Source: CAYFKJ01 sp964528595
GTDB lineage: Bacteria > Pseudomonadota > Alphaproteobacteria > UBA2966
NCBI GenBank assembly: GCA_964528595.1
Contig: CAZGTM010000026.1
Coordinates: 1 to 50,331, forward strand
DNA: 50,331 nucleotides
Direction: 5' to 3'
In this document: positions 8,681-16,705 of the stretch, piece after piece
Numbering within the stretch: position 1 is the first letter of the stretch
How the letters are laid out: each line of letters starts with the position of its first letter
Program-made: the position numbers and the translations under genes
Notes under the pieces: generated by a model
Databases searched by the model: none
Seen by the model: the letters and a program-made list of their open reading frames with translations, nothing else
Told to the model about the DNA's origin: nothing

Positions 8681-10429
8681 ATGAGCGGGGCGATCGATCC
8701 GGTACTGGCGTCGGTTCTGCAACGGCGGCTCAAAGCCATCACGGAGGAAATGGGCCTGACGATGCTGCGCACGACGCGCTCGCCCATCCTCAACGAAGCC
8801 CGCGATTTCGTTACCGGTCTTTACGACGCCGACGGCCGCATGCTGGAGCAGACCGAATACATTCCCGTCCTCGCCTTCGCCCTGCAGCCGGCCTGCCGGA
8901 AGATCATCGAATACTTCGGCGACGACATCCACGACGGCGACGTGATCCTGCACAACGACGTCTTTTCCGGCGGCAACCAGAACAACGACGTGGCGGTCTT
9001 CAAGCCCGTATTTTTCGACGGCTGCCGAGTCGCCTGGGCGGCCTGCAAGGGACATCAGGCCGACATCGGCGGCGCCGTCAAGGGCGGCTACAACCCCGAG
9101 GCGCGGGAAGTCTGGCAGGAAGCCTTCCGCATCCCGCCGGTCAAGGTGTTCGAACGCGGCAAAAGACGCCGCGACGTCTGGGACCTGATCTTCGCCAACG
9201 TGCGTCTGAAGATGGTGCAGGAAGACATTATGGCGGAGGTCGGCAGCACCGTTGTCGGCGAACGCGGTATCCGCGCCCTGCTGGAACGCTACGGCCGCGA
9301 AGCATACGACATCCACGTCGACCATCTATTCGCTTCGGCCGAACGCATGGTGCGGGCCGAGATCGAGCGCATTCCAGATGGTACATACGAGGGCGAGAGC
9401 TACGCCTGGGACGACGGCGTCCATGCCGGTTCCAAAATGCGCATCGCCCTGAAGGTCGCCGTCGAGGGCAGCGACATTACCTTCGACTTCACCGGCTCGT
9501 CGCCTCAGACGGAGGGCTTCGTCAACGCGCCTTTCGCCGCGTCGGCTTCCGCCGTCATCCTCACCTTTCTGATGCTGATCAACCCGGAAATCCCCCACAA
9601 CGACGGCCTCACGCGACCGCTCACCATCGTCAGCCCGGAGGGCACGTTCCTCAACGCCCAGTTTCCCGCCGCCACCACCTTCGGCAACACCCTGACCGGG
9701 CCGATATCCGATGCCGTCTTCCGTGCCTTCGCCGGGGCCTTGCCCGAGATGGTCACGGCGGGCTGGAACCGGCAGCTCGGCATGGCCATCACCGGCAGCG
9801 ACCCGAACCACGACGGCGAAAGTTTCGTCGACATCCTGTTCCTCGCGCTGAAAGGCGGATCGGGCGCCACTTTCGGTACCGACGGCTACGACCACATCGG
9901 CCTGATCAATTGCGCCGGCGGCATCCTGGCCCAGGATTATGAAATGTTCGAACAGCACAATCCGATCACCCTGCGCTGCCACGAATACCTTGAAGACTCG
10001 GCGGGCGCCGGCCAATGGCGGGGCGGTCTGGGCACGGAGACCGAATTCGTGGTCGAAGGCGACGACGTCACGGGCGTGGTGTTCGGCGACGGTGTCGAGG
10101 AAGAGGCCCGCGCCTTCGGTCTGTTCGGCGGCCGCAGCGGCAGCCTCAACGAATTGACGCTCAGCTATCCCAACGGCACGACAGTGCGGCCCAGATCGAA
10201 GGAAATCGTGCGGGACATTCCCCCGGGCGCGGTGTTCCGCCAACTGGCCGGCGGCGGCGGCGGTTACGGCGATCCCTTCAAGCGTCCGGCCGAACAGGTC
10301 GCCAACGAGGTCTCTTGCGGGACCGTCAGTTCCGCATCCGCCCGGGATAACTACGGCGTCATCCTCGATCCCGCGACCGGCAGGCTCGACGAAGCGGCAA
10401 CCAAAGAGCGCCGGGAGCAACCGTCATGA
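8681..10429 (+). CDS. Hydantoinase B / oxoprolinase family protein (no HyuA partner in window)
   Basis: A 582-residue protein from ATG 8681, where similarity to the family begins (DPVLASVLQRRLKAITEEMG). The frame is open far upstream, but that part is antisense to the CitE-like gene. Typical features are TEYIPVLAFALQPA, GDVILHNDVFSGGNQNNDV, GHQADIGG, FDFTGSSPQTEGFVNAP and the C-terminal GGGGGYGDPF. Such proteins usually pair with a HyuA subunit to hydrolyse cyclic amides or to carboxylate ketones with ATP. No hyuA lies next to it here, which is unusual. It is the first gene of a four-gene rightward operon and overlaps the VOC gene by 4 bases. Its activity alone cannot be predicted. Confidence 0.9.
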   Translation: MSGAIDPVLASVLQRRLKAITEEMGLTMLRTTRSPILNEARDFVTGLYDADGRMLEQTEYIPVLAFALQPACRKIIEYFGDDIHDGDVILHNDVFSGGNQNNDVAVFKPVFFDGCRVAWAACKGHQADIGGAVKGGYNPEAREVWQEAFRIPPVKVFERGKRRRDVWDLIFANVRLKMVQEDIMAEVGSTVVGERGIRALLERYGREAYDIHVDHLFASAERMVRAEIERIPDGTYEGESYAWDDGVHAGSKMRIALKVAVEGSDITFDFTGSSPQTEGFVNAPFAASASAVILTFLMLINPEIPHNDGLTRPLTIVSPEGTFLNAQFPAATTFGNTLTGPISDAVFRAFAGALPEMVTAGWNRQLGMAITGSDPNHDGESFVDILFLALKGGSGATFGTDGYDHIGLINCAGGILAQDYEMFEQHNPITLRCHEYLEDSAGAGQWRGGLGTETEFVVEGDDVTGVVFGDGVEEEARAFGLFGGRSGSLNELTLSYPNGTTVRPRSKEIVRDIPPGAVFRQLAGGGGGYGDPFKRPAEQVANEVSCGTVSSASARDNYGVILDPATGRLDEAATKERREQPS

Positions 10430-10836
10430 CAAAACCCCGGCTCGATCACGTCGGCATCATCGTGCCCGACCTGGAACGTGCGGTGGAGCGTTTCACGGTA
10501 CTGTTTCCCGACGGACCGTCGTCGCGGCACACGATGGAAGACGTCGGCCTGAAGGTCGCGAAGTTCGAAGCCGAAAACGTCACCATCGAGTTGCTGGAGT
10601 ACTCCGACGGCGGCGACGGCTTCGCCCGACAAACCATGGGCGGGGCCAAGGGCCTCAATCATCTGTCGCTGGCGGTTGACGATATCGATCAGGCCATTTC
10701 CGCCCTCGCCGCGGTGGGATTCGCGCCGCAGAGCGGATTTCCAAGGCCGGGCGCACACGGCACCATCGCCTTTTTCGAGCGCGACGAGGAAACCGGCGTG
10801 CTGCTTGAAGTGTCATCGTCGGACGACGACGAATGA
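10426..10836 (+). CDS. VOC/glyoxalase-fold protein, methylmalonyl-CoA-epimerase-like
   Basis: A 136-residue vicinal-oxygen-chelate protein. KPRLDHVGIIVPDLERAVERF at the N-terminus provides the first metal-ligand His, KGLNHLSLAVDDIDQAI the second, and GVLLEVSSS near the C-terminus a conserved Glu. This spacing is like methylmalonyl-CoA epimerases and related single-domain members. It overlaps both flanking genes by 4 bases (ATGA at each side), so it is translated with the hydantoinase B-like and the CoA ligase genes. Epimerisation of a 2-substituted acyl-CoA would suit the CoA-ester setting, but glyoxalase-like or dioxygenase activities are possible. Confidence 0.85.
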   Translation: MTKPRLDHVGIIVPDLERAVERFTVLFPDGPSSRHTMEDVGLKVAKFEAENVTIELLEYSDGGDGFARQTMGGAKGLNHLSLAVDDIDQAISALAAVGFAPQSGFPRPGAHGTIAFFERDEETGVLLEVSSSDDDE

Positions 10837-12212
10837 CGGCCGATCAGCGCCCGTTTTGGAATCCGGCAGTCGAACAGATGCCGCGCGATGAACTGCGCGC
10901 TCTGCAACTCGACCGCTTGAAGGCGCAGGTTAAATACAATTTCGAGCGCTCGCCGTTTTTCCACGGCAAGTTCGAAGAAGCCGGCGCGCTGCCCGGCGAT
11001 ATTCACAGCTTCGAGGACTTCGCCCGGCTGCCCCTGATGACCAAGGCGGAGCACCGCGAGGCACAGGCCCGGTCACTGGAAGAGAACGGCAATCCCTACA
11101 GCCAACTGGCCTGTGCCGACCCGGAGGAGATCGTCCGCATCAACGCGACATCGGGCACCACCGGCGCGCCGACGCTCTATACCCTCACCCGGCACGACGT
11201 CGAGGTGGTCAACGAGATGCATGCCCGCAAGTACTGGCGGGCCGGGGTGCGGCCGGGCGACGTCATGCTGCAGGCCGTGGCCTTGAGCATGTTCACTGGC
11301 GGCCTGCCGCTGTCTCAGGGCATCATGAACATGGGGGCCTGCGTCGTACCCATCGGCGTCGAGGGCGGCGCGCGCCGGGTGCTGGAGTTTGCCGAACTGA
11401 CCAAACCCAAGGCCTTGTTGGCGACGCCCTCCTTCGGCCGCCACCTGATCGAGACCTGCCAAAAGCATATCGGCAAACCGGCTTCGGCGCTCGGCTTCAT
11501 GTGGTTCTTTTCGGTCGGCGAACCGGGCGGCGGCGATGCGGAAATCCGCATCGCCCTGGCCGACGGTTTCGGCGGCGCAAAGGTCTTCGACCACACCGGC
11601 GGCGGCCACGCCTTTCACGCCATCTCGGCGGACGAACCGGCGGCTGAATTTTCCGGCATGTACATGGTGAGCGAAGATCACTGCCTGCTGGAACTGGTCG
11701 ATCCCGAAACCAAGGCGCCGGTCAAAATCACAGATGGCGCCATCGGCGAGATGGTCTGGACCTTTCTCGATTGGCGCGGCGGCCCGTTCATGCGCTACGC
11801 CATCGGCGACGTCGTCCAGGTCTGGACGACGCCCGACCGCGCCGGCTGGCCGGGCCTGCGCTTCAAGATCACCGGGCGCGCCGACGACATGCTGATCGTC
11901 AAGGGCGTCAACATCTACCCACAGGCCATCCAGAACGTCGTCATGGCGCACTATCCCCGCGTCAGCGGCGCCATGCGTATCGTGCTGGATCGTCCCGGAC
12001 CGGCGGTGACGCCGCCGCTGCGCCTCAGGCTGGAGTACGGCGAGGACGTGACGGCCGAGGACCTGCCGGCGTTGGAGGCCGAAATCGTTGCCCGCTGCCG
12101 TGAGCAGTTGCGCCTGACTCCTGAACTGAAATGGCTGGCGCCGGGCACCTTGCCGCGCCAAGCCATGAAGACAAATCTGATCGAAATCGAAAGCAGGGAG
12201 CCGTCCGAATGA
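10833..12212 (+). CDS. Phenylacetate-CoA ligase (PaaK)-like acyl-CoA ligase
   Basis: A 459-residue adenylate-forming enzyme of the PaaK group, of usual length. The N-terminal FWNPAVEQMPRDELRALQLD is typical for PaaK. The ATP-binding loop is NATSGTTGAPTLYTLT, and the hinge region is GRADDMLIVKGVNIYP. A conserved C-terminal Lys is in PRQAMKTNL. These enzymes form an acyl-adenylate and then a CoA thioester. It overlaps the VOC gene and the metallo-hydrolase gene by 4 bases each. No phenylacetyl-CoA epoxidase genes are nearby, so phenylacetate is unlikely; another aromatic or branched carboxylate may be activated. The product may feed the lyases and the crotonase in this region. Confidence 0.9.
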   Translation: MTADQRPFWNPAVEQMPRDELRALQLDRLKAQVKYNFERSPFFHGKFEEAGALPGDIHSFEDFARLPLMTKAEHREAQARSLEENGNPYSQLACADPEEIVRINATSGTTGAPTLYTLTRHDVEVVNEMHARKYWRAGVRPGDVMLQAVALSMFTGGLPLSQGIMNMGACVVPIGVEGGARRVLEFAELTKPKALLATPSFGRHLIETCQKHIGKPASALGFMWFFSVGEPGGGDAEIRIALADGFGGAKVFDHTGGGHAFHAISADEPAAEFSGMYMVSEDHCLLELVDPETKAPVKITDGAIGEMVWTFLDWRGGPFMRYAIGDVVQVWTTPDRAGWPGLRFKITGRADDMLIVKGVNIYPQAIQNVVMAHYPRVSGAMRIVLDRPGPAVTPPLRLRLEYGEDVTAEDLPALEAEIVARCREQLRLTPELKWLAPGTLPRQAMKTNLIEIESREPSE

Positions 12213-13012
12213 CCGACACCGAGACCTACGAAGTCTTCGCCGTCCGCTATGGCCGCATGGAGAACCGCTACCGCCGCGACAACTTCATCATGGCCGACCC
12301 TCACGACGGCCACATGCCCATCGATTACTACGTCTGGGTCATCCGCAACGACCGGCGCACCATGGTCGTCGACACCGGCTTCGACCACGAAGAAGCCAAG
12401 GACCGGGGCCGCGAGCTCATGCGCCTGCCTCGCGAGGGCCTGGCCATGCTCGGCGTCGAGGCGGAGAGCGTCAAAGACGTCATCATCAGCCACATGCACT
12501 ACGACCACGCCGGTACGCTGGACGACTTCCCGGCGGCGACCTTCCATCTCCAGGAAAAGGAGATGTACTACGCCACGGGGCGGCACATGTGCCACGCGCC
12601 GATGGGACACGCCTACACCGCCGATCACGTCTGCGGCCTGGTCAAACGGGTTTTCGAAGGCCGCGTCGCCTATCACGACGGCAGCCGGGAAATCGCGCCG
12701 GGGATTTCCGTTCACCTGATCGGCGGCCACACCATGGGCGTGCAATGCGTCCGGGTGCGGACGCAACGGGGCTGGGTCGTGCTAGCCTCCGACGCCGCCC
12801 ATTTCTACGAGAACATGGAAAAGCCCTCGCCCTTCCCCATCGTCTATTCGGTCGGCGACATGATCGACGGCTTCAACACAATGCGCCGGTTGGCCGAAAG
12901 CAACCAACACATCATCCCGGGCCATGATCCGTTGGTGCTGGAGCGCTACCCCGCGCCGAGCGGGGACCTCGACGGCATCGTCGCCAGATTGGACGTGGAA
13001 CCGGCGGGCTAA
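12209..13012 (+). CDS. Metallo-beta-lactamase-fold hydrolase (N-acyl homoserine lactonase family-like)
   Basis: A 267-residue protein from ATG 12209, whose ATGA overlaps the ligase stop; AGGGAG lies 8 bases upstream. The zinc-binding motif is SHMHYDHAG (His95, His97, Asp99, His100). Further ligands are expected in GGHTMGVQ, ASDAAH and IPGHDP, so both metal sites look complete. The overall layout resembles AiiA/AttM-type lactonases. In this catabolic operon it may open a lactone or hydrolyse an ester or thioester intermediate rather than act in quorum sensing; no luxI/luxR genes are seen. It is the last gene of the operon and its stop overlaps by 3 bases with the stop of the convergent dehydrogenase gene. 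Confidence 0.9.
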   Translation: MTDTETYEVFAVRYGRMENRYRRDNFIMADPHDGHMPIDYYVWVIRNDRRTMVVDTGFDHEEAKDRGRELMRLPREGLAMLGVEAESVKDVIISHMHYDHAGTLDDFPAATFHLQEKEMYYATGRHMCHAPMGHAYTADHVCGLVKRVFEGRVAYHDGSREIAPGISVHLIGGHTMGVQCVRVRTQRGWVVLASDAAHFYENMEKPSPFPIVYSVGDMIDGFNTMRRLAESNQHIIPGHDPLVLERYPAPSGDLDGIVARLDVEPAG

Positions 13013-13887
13013 GTGTCCACGGCCTTGACCATGACCGGCCAGTAGTTGGCGCCGTAGCCCAGCTCGCGCGCCGCCTCCAAGGTTTCGGCGGCGTTGCGGG
13101 CGCCGCTGGCGTTGGTGCCGGTCTCGGCTGCCAGTTCAAGGGCATAGCGCAGGTCCTTTTGGGCGTATTCGGTGGAAAAGGCGCGCTCGGGAAAGTCGCC
13201 CGGCAGCATCGCCTTCATGCCGTGATTGCGCAGCGCAAAGCTGTCGGCCGAGCCCTTGGACAGGACGTCGAATAGGGTTCCGCCATCAAGGCCTGCGCGG
13301 CGACCGATAGTGAGGGCCTCCGACAGGGCCTGCACGGTTTCCATCAGCACCATGTTGTTCATCAGCTTGACGATTTGTCCCGCGCCTACCGCGCCGCAAA
13401 GGGCCACGTCCGAGGCCATGCAATCGAGCAAGGGCCGGATGCGTTCGAAAATTTCGGACTTGCCCCCGACCATGATGCTGAGCGTGCCGGCCTGGGCCGC
13501 CTGGCGGGTGCGGGCGATCGGGGCATCGCAGTAGTCGACACCCAGCGCTTCGAACTTGGCGGCGATCTCGCGCGTCAGGCCGACCGGTGATGTGCTGGTA
13601 TCGACAACGATCCGGCCGGCGCCGACCTCTCCGAGCAGCCCCCCGTCGTCGTCACAAACCTCGGCGAGCTGTTCGCCGCCGGGCAGCGAGAGAAAGACGA
13701 CGTCGGCGGACCGGGCCACCTCGCCGGCCGATGAGGCCGCCGTCACGCCGGCCGCCGCCAGACGCTCCAGCGGATCCGGGTCGAGATCGAAGGCGACAAC
13801 CGGCCGGCCGCATTTCGCCGCCAGATTCCGGCACATGGGCTCGCCCATCACGCCGAGCCCGATAAATCCGATTTGTTTGAATTCCAT
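13009..13887 (-). CDS. NAD(P)-dependent beta-hydroxyacid dehydrogenase (3-hydroxyisobutyrate dehydrogenase family)
   Basis: A 292-residue protein from ATG 13887, with GGGAGG 6 bases upstream. The N-terminal Rossmann motif is IGFIGLGVMGEPMCRNL and the catalytic Lys174 is in GAGQIVKLMNNM. The substrate motif usually written DAPVSGG is DAPIARTRQAAQAGTL here (from Asp121), so the Ser-Gly-Gly is replaced by Ala-Arg-Thr. An added arginine could bind an extra carboxylate. The family oxidises 3-hydroxyacids to semialdehydes or reduces tartronate semialdehyde. The gene converges on the lactonase-like operon with overlapping stops and is separately transcribed. It may belong to the same pathway, but this is inference from position. 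Confidence 0.9.
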   Translation of the reverse strand: MEFKQIGFIGLGVMGEPMCRNLAAKCGRPVVAFDLDPDPLERLAAAGVTAASSAGEVARSADVVFLSLPGGEQLAEVCDDDGGLLGEVGAGRIVVDTSTSPVGLTREIAAKFEALGVDYCDAPIARTRQAAQAGTLSIMVGGKSEIFERIRPLLDCMASDVALCGAVGAGQIVKLMNNMVLMETVQALSEALTIGRRAGLDGGTLFDVLSKGSADSFALRNHGMKAMLPGDFPERAFSTEYAQKDLRYALELAAETGTNASGARNAAETLEAARELGYGANYWPVMVKAVDT

Positions 13888-14009
13888 CCCACGCCTCCCG
13901 CCGAGCACTCCCCGTTTCGGGCATTACAACGCAAAGGGCTTGGCGGAACCAGCCCGGCAATTGAGGACTTGACTGTTCGGCGGCGAGCAACGAAAGTCCG
14001 GGTTCATTT

Positions 14010-14027
14010 TTTTACACACCTGTAAAA
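14010..14027. promoter_or_regulatory. Inverted repeat upstream of the hisC-type gene
   Basis: TTTTACA (14010-14016) and TGTAAAA (14021-14027) are perfect 7-bp arms around a 4-base centre. They end 24 bases before the start of the aminotransferase gene, in an otherwise AT-richer stretch. A -35-like TTGACT is at 13969-13974 but has no good -10 partner. The site could be a dimer operator controlling the aminotransferase. Which regulator would bind is unknown. Confidence 0.45.
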
Positions 14028-14051
14028 TCGTCATACAAATCGGATTATCTT

Positions 14052-15164
14052 ATGACTGCCCAGGAACTGGCCGACGACACCGCAATCCGCCCCCATTCGT
14101 ACGTGGCCGACAATCCGCCTTCCGTGGTCAAGAAGGTGAACCTGCCCCCGGACACGCCGATCCTGAACCTGGCGACCAACGAATCGAGTTGGGGCGCATC
14201 GCCCAAGGTGCTGGAAGCTGTCAACCAGCGGGCACTGTCGCCCCATCGCTATCCAGATCCGTCAAGCACGGAACTGCGTGAAGCCATCGGCGAGTTTTGT
14301 GACCTCGATCCCGGCCGCATCGTCTGCGGCAACGGTTCGGAGGAGCTGCTCGACGGCATCGCGCGTGTCTACGCCCGCCCGGGCGACGAAATCCTGTTTT
14401 CGGAATACGGTTTTCTGCAGTTTCCCATCGTCTGCGTCCGCGTCGGCGCGACCGCCGTCAAGGTCAAGGCCCCCGATCTCACCGCCAACGTCGACAACCT
14501 TCTGGCCGGCGTAACGGACAAGACCAAGATCGTTTTCCTGGCCAATCCGGAAAACCCCACCGGAACCTATATCCCGGCGACCGAGGTCAAGCGCCTGAGG
14601 GACAACCTGCCGCGCTCGGTCGTGCTGGTTATCGATTCCGCCTATTCCGAATACGTGGACGATCCCGCCTACACGGACGGCCTCGAACTGGTCGAGGATT
14701 TCGAAAACGTCATCGTCACCCGGACCTTTTCCAAGGCCTGGGGTCTGGCCGGCTTGCGCGTCGGCTGGGCCTATTGCGCGGAGTCCATGGCCTTCGCCCT
14801 CAATACCATGCGCGGCATCGGCAACGTCAACGGCCTGGCCCAGGCCGGCGCCGTGGCGGCACTGCAGGATCCCGGCCATGTTGACATGGTGCGCCGGGAA
14901 ACCGACAAGGCGCGCGATAAGTTCGTGGCGGATCTCGGCCGGTTCGGCGTCACCGCCGTGCCCGGCGCCGCCAACTTCGTGCTGGTGAAGTTCGGCAGCG
15001 GCACCAACCGCAGCGCCGTGGAGGCCTTCCACCACCTGGCCAATGCCGGCATCATCGTCCGCACCAACGAGGACTACGGGCTGGACGATTATCTGCGCAT
15101 CACCATCGGTACCGTCGACGAGGGCGACCGGGTGATCGCCGGCCTGGAGAGCTTTTTCGCCTGA
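14052..15164 (+). CDS. hisC: Histidinol-phosphate aminotransferase family, PLP-dependent
   Basis: A 370-residue fold-type I aminotransferase. Typical elements are NLATNESSWGASP, RYPDPSSTELREA, CGNGSEELLDGIAR, FLANPENPTGTY, IDSAYSEY and TRTFSKAWGLAGLRVGW, in which Lys228 should bind PLP. The length equals that of HisC proteins. The enzyme transfers an amino group from glutamate in histidine synthesis, or acts on aromatic amino acids in some alphaproteobacteria. No other his or tyrA gene is adjacent, so it may be a second copy with a different role. There is no obvious ribosome binding site before ATG 14052. An inverted repeat at 14010-14027 suggests its own control. Confidence 0.88.
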   Translation: MTAQELADDTAIRPHSYVADNPPSVVKKVNLPPDTPILNLATNESSWGASPKVLEAVNQRALSPHRYPDPSSTELREAIGEFCDLDPGRIVCGNGSEELLDGIARVYARPGDEILFSEYGFLQFPIVCVRVGATAVKVKAPDLTANVDNLLAGVTDKTKIVFLANPENPTGTYIPATEVKRLRDNLPRSVVLVIDSAYSEYVDDPAYTDGLELVEDFENVIVTRTFSKAWGLAGLRVGWAYCAESMAFALNTMRGIGNVNGLAQAGAVAALQDPGHVDMVRRETDKARDKFVADLGRFGVTAVPGAANFVLVKFGSGTNRSAVEAFHHLANAGIIVRTNEDYGLDDYLRITIGTVDEGDRVIAGLESFFA

Positions 15165-15168
15165 TCCG

Positions 15169-15642
15169 TCAGCGGGTCGGCACGAACGGGGCGCGCAGCG
15201 TTTCCTTGTGGCCGAAACCCTGGGAATTGTCGATCAGCGTGATGAGCCGCGGATCGAAGCGGTAATACTCGATCGAAGCAAAACGGGCGATCAAGGCCTT
15301 CGGTCCGCTTTGGAACTGCTCGAGAAAGGGATAGCGGGCGGCCAGCAGCGCCAGCGCCGCCTTTTTGTGCGAGGATTTATCTAACCGGCGCGCCTTTCCC
15401 GTCATCTGCAGGCCGACGATCTCGGCGAAGTCCTCGTACTGCCGCGCAATGGTCACGGTCACTTCAGGCGATTGCTCGAGATGTTGCGAGTGCCGCGACT
15501 TGGCATCCGACACCCAGAGCAGCGAATAGCCGTCGAGCGCGTACATCAGCGACGCGGCGTGGGCGCCTTCATCCGATACTGTCGCCAGCGTGCAGACCGT
15601 GTGGTTTTTGAGTTGATCCTGAATGCGGTCGGCCAGGGTCAT
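15169..15642 (-). CDS. Pyridoxamine 5'-phosphate oxidase-fold (FMN-binding split barrel) protein
   Basis: A 157-residue single-domain protein. The beginning IQDQLKNHTVCTLATVSDEGAH, followed by AASLMYALDGYSLLWVSDAKS and QMTGKARRLD, is typical of the FMN-binding split-barrel superfamily. Members reduce or oxidise small molecules with FMN or F420, or bind heme (HugZ type). It is not the biosynthetic PdxH, which is longer. Its start shares one base with the stop of the preceding C_GCAxxG_C_C gene (TAATG), so the two are co-translated. It converges on hisC with only 4 bases between the stops. The substrate is unknown. Confidence 0.8.
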   Translation of the reverse strand: MTLADRIQDQLKNHTVCTLATVSDEGAHAASLMYALDGYSLLWVSDAKSRHSQHLEQSPEVTVTIARQYEDFAEIVGLQMTGKARRLDKSSHKKAALALLAARYPFLEQFQSGPKALIARFASIEYYRFDPRLITLIDNSQGFGHKETLRAPFVPTR

Positions 15643-16103
15643 TATCCCCTCGTTTTCCCACGTGCCTCATTCAGCTTCATCAACTCCGCGGCAAGGCGGG
15701 TCGCCGCGCCGGTATAGCGGCGGCAATTCACGGCGAGGTTCCGCTCCTCGAATTCTTCAAGCCCTTTTTTGCTGCTAATGTCGCAATCCAAAAGTTCGGT
15801 GCAGTTGGTCGAGCCGAATTCGGCCTCGAAACGGGTGAGCAACTCCTGCACTGCCAAATAGTTTTCCGAAACGTCATCCTGGCCGGTGTGGCGGCCGCTT
15901 TTCAGCCCGAGCGCCATGATCGCACCGGACAAGGCGCCGCACATGCCGCCGGTGCGGGAGACGCCGCTACAAAAGCCGGTCGCCACGCCCGGCAGGATCT
16001 TCTCCTCCAGACCCAGCGCCTCGGCGATCGTCAGCAGGACGGATTCAGCGCAATAAAGGCCGTCGTCAAATTTTTGCTCGCTAATTTCCGCCAAATCCGT
16101 CAT
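15642..16103 (-). CDS. C_GCAxxG_C_C family protein
   Basis: A 153-residue protein from ATG 16103, with GGAG 7 bases upstream; an upstream in-frame start at 16169 is less likely. The family signature is present as CSGVSRTGGMCGALSGAIMALGL, split here as CSGVSRTGG plus MCGALSGA, with further cysteines in LYCAESVLL, NCTELLDCD and VNCRRYTG. The conserved cysteines suggest metal or Fe-S binding, possibly in redox chemistry or transport of a cofactor, but the family's function is not established. It is the first gene of a two-gene unit with the FMN-fold protein. Confidence 0.85.
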   Translation of the reverse strand: MTDLAEISEQKFDDGLYCAESVLLTIAEALGLEEKILPGVATGFCSGVSRTGGMCGALSGAIMALGLKSGRHTGQDDVSENYLAVQELLTRFEAEFGSTNCTELLDCDISSKKGLEEFEERNLAVNCRRYTGAATRLAAELMKLNEARGKTRG

Positions 16104-16307
16104 TACCCTGCTCCAGCGACAAGACCGAATTTCCCGAGTATTAGCACAGTTCAATTGGATTTCAGGCACTTCTGTCCGCTAGAATGACCTATGCCCGGCT
16201 TGGTTAAGCCTGTCGAAACATTTGAATTAACATTATATTTATATGTTTCAATAGGATAATGCGTGTTGCGTAGATTTTGGTGCAAAAAATTCGCTTAAGG
16301 GGCATAA

Positions 16308-16670
16308 ATGATTAGCAGAACGCGGATCTTCGTTTTCTCATCCCTCCTCTTCGCCAGCGGCTGTGCCTTACCGGCCCTCGGCGCATTGACGGTCGATCAG
16401 GTATTCTCCGTGGTCTCGCTGGGCTCCACCCTCGTGACCGGTAAGGGCGTCGGTGACCATATGCTGACGGGCGTCACCGGCGAGGACTGCCAGATCATGG
16501 GCGCTGTGCTCAACGCCGAAAGGGAAATTTGCGAACCTCACGGCGCGCCGGCCACCCAGGAAGACTTCAAAGGCATCGAAACCATCGTCGCGGTGTTTGA
16601 AGACGAAACGTTTCAGCCCCGGCCGAATCAACAGGTCTGGCGCGTCCGGCGAACGGCGTCGGATTTCTAG
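16308..16670 (+). CDS. Small putative lipoprotein of unknown function
   Basis: A 120-residue protein with a signal peptide of lipoprotein type: positive start (MISRTR), hydrophobic FVFSSLLFA, and then ASGC, where Cys19 would be lipidated. The mature part is about 100 residues and contains VVSLGSTLVTGKGVGDHMLTG, a second cysteine pair (DCQIMG, REICEPHG) and a basic C-terminus. AAGGGG lies 5 bases before ATG 16308. I do not recognise a family. Upstream (16170-16307) is unusually AT-rich DNA with a small hairpin, GGCTT-4-AAGCC, at 16197-16210. It is convergent to the MscS-type gene and has no operon partner. Confidence 0.7.
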   Translation: MISRTRIFVFSSLLFASGCALPALGALTVDQVFSVVSLGSTLVTGKGVGDHMLTGVTGEDCQIMGAVLNAEREICEPHGAPATQEDFKGIETIVAVFEDETFQPRPNQQVWRVRRTASDF

Positions 16671-16705
16671 GCATCGACCTCTGACACTGACCTGAAACCG
16701 CCTGC

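Noticed and set aside
12209..13012. Quorum-quenching role for the metallo-hydrolase
   Set aside because: The fold resembles AHL lactonases, but no luxI/luxR-type gene is near and the operon is catabolic; kept only as family similarity.
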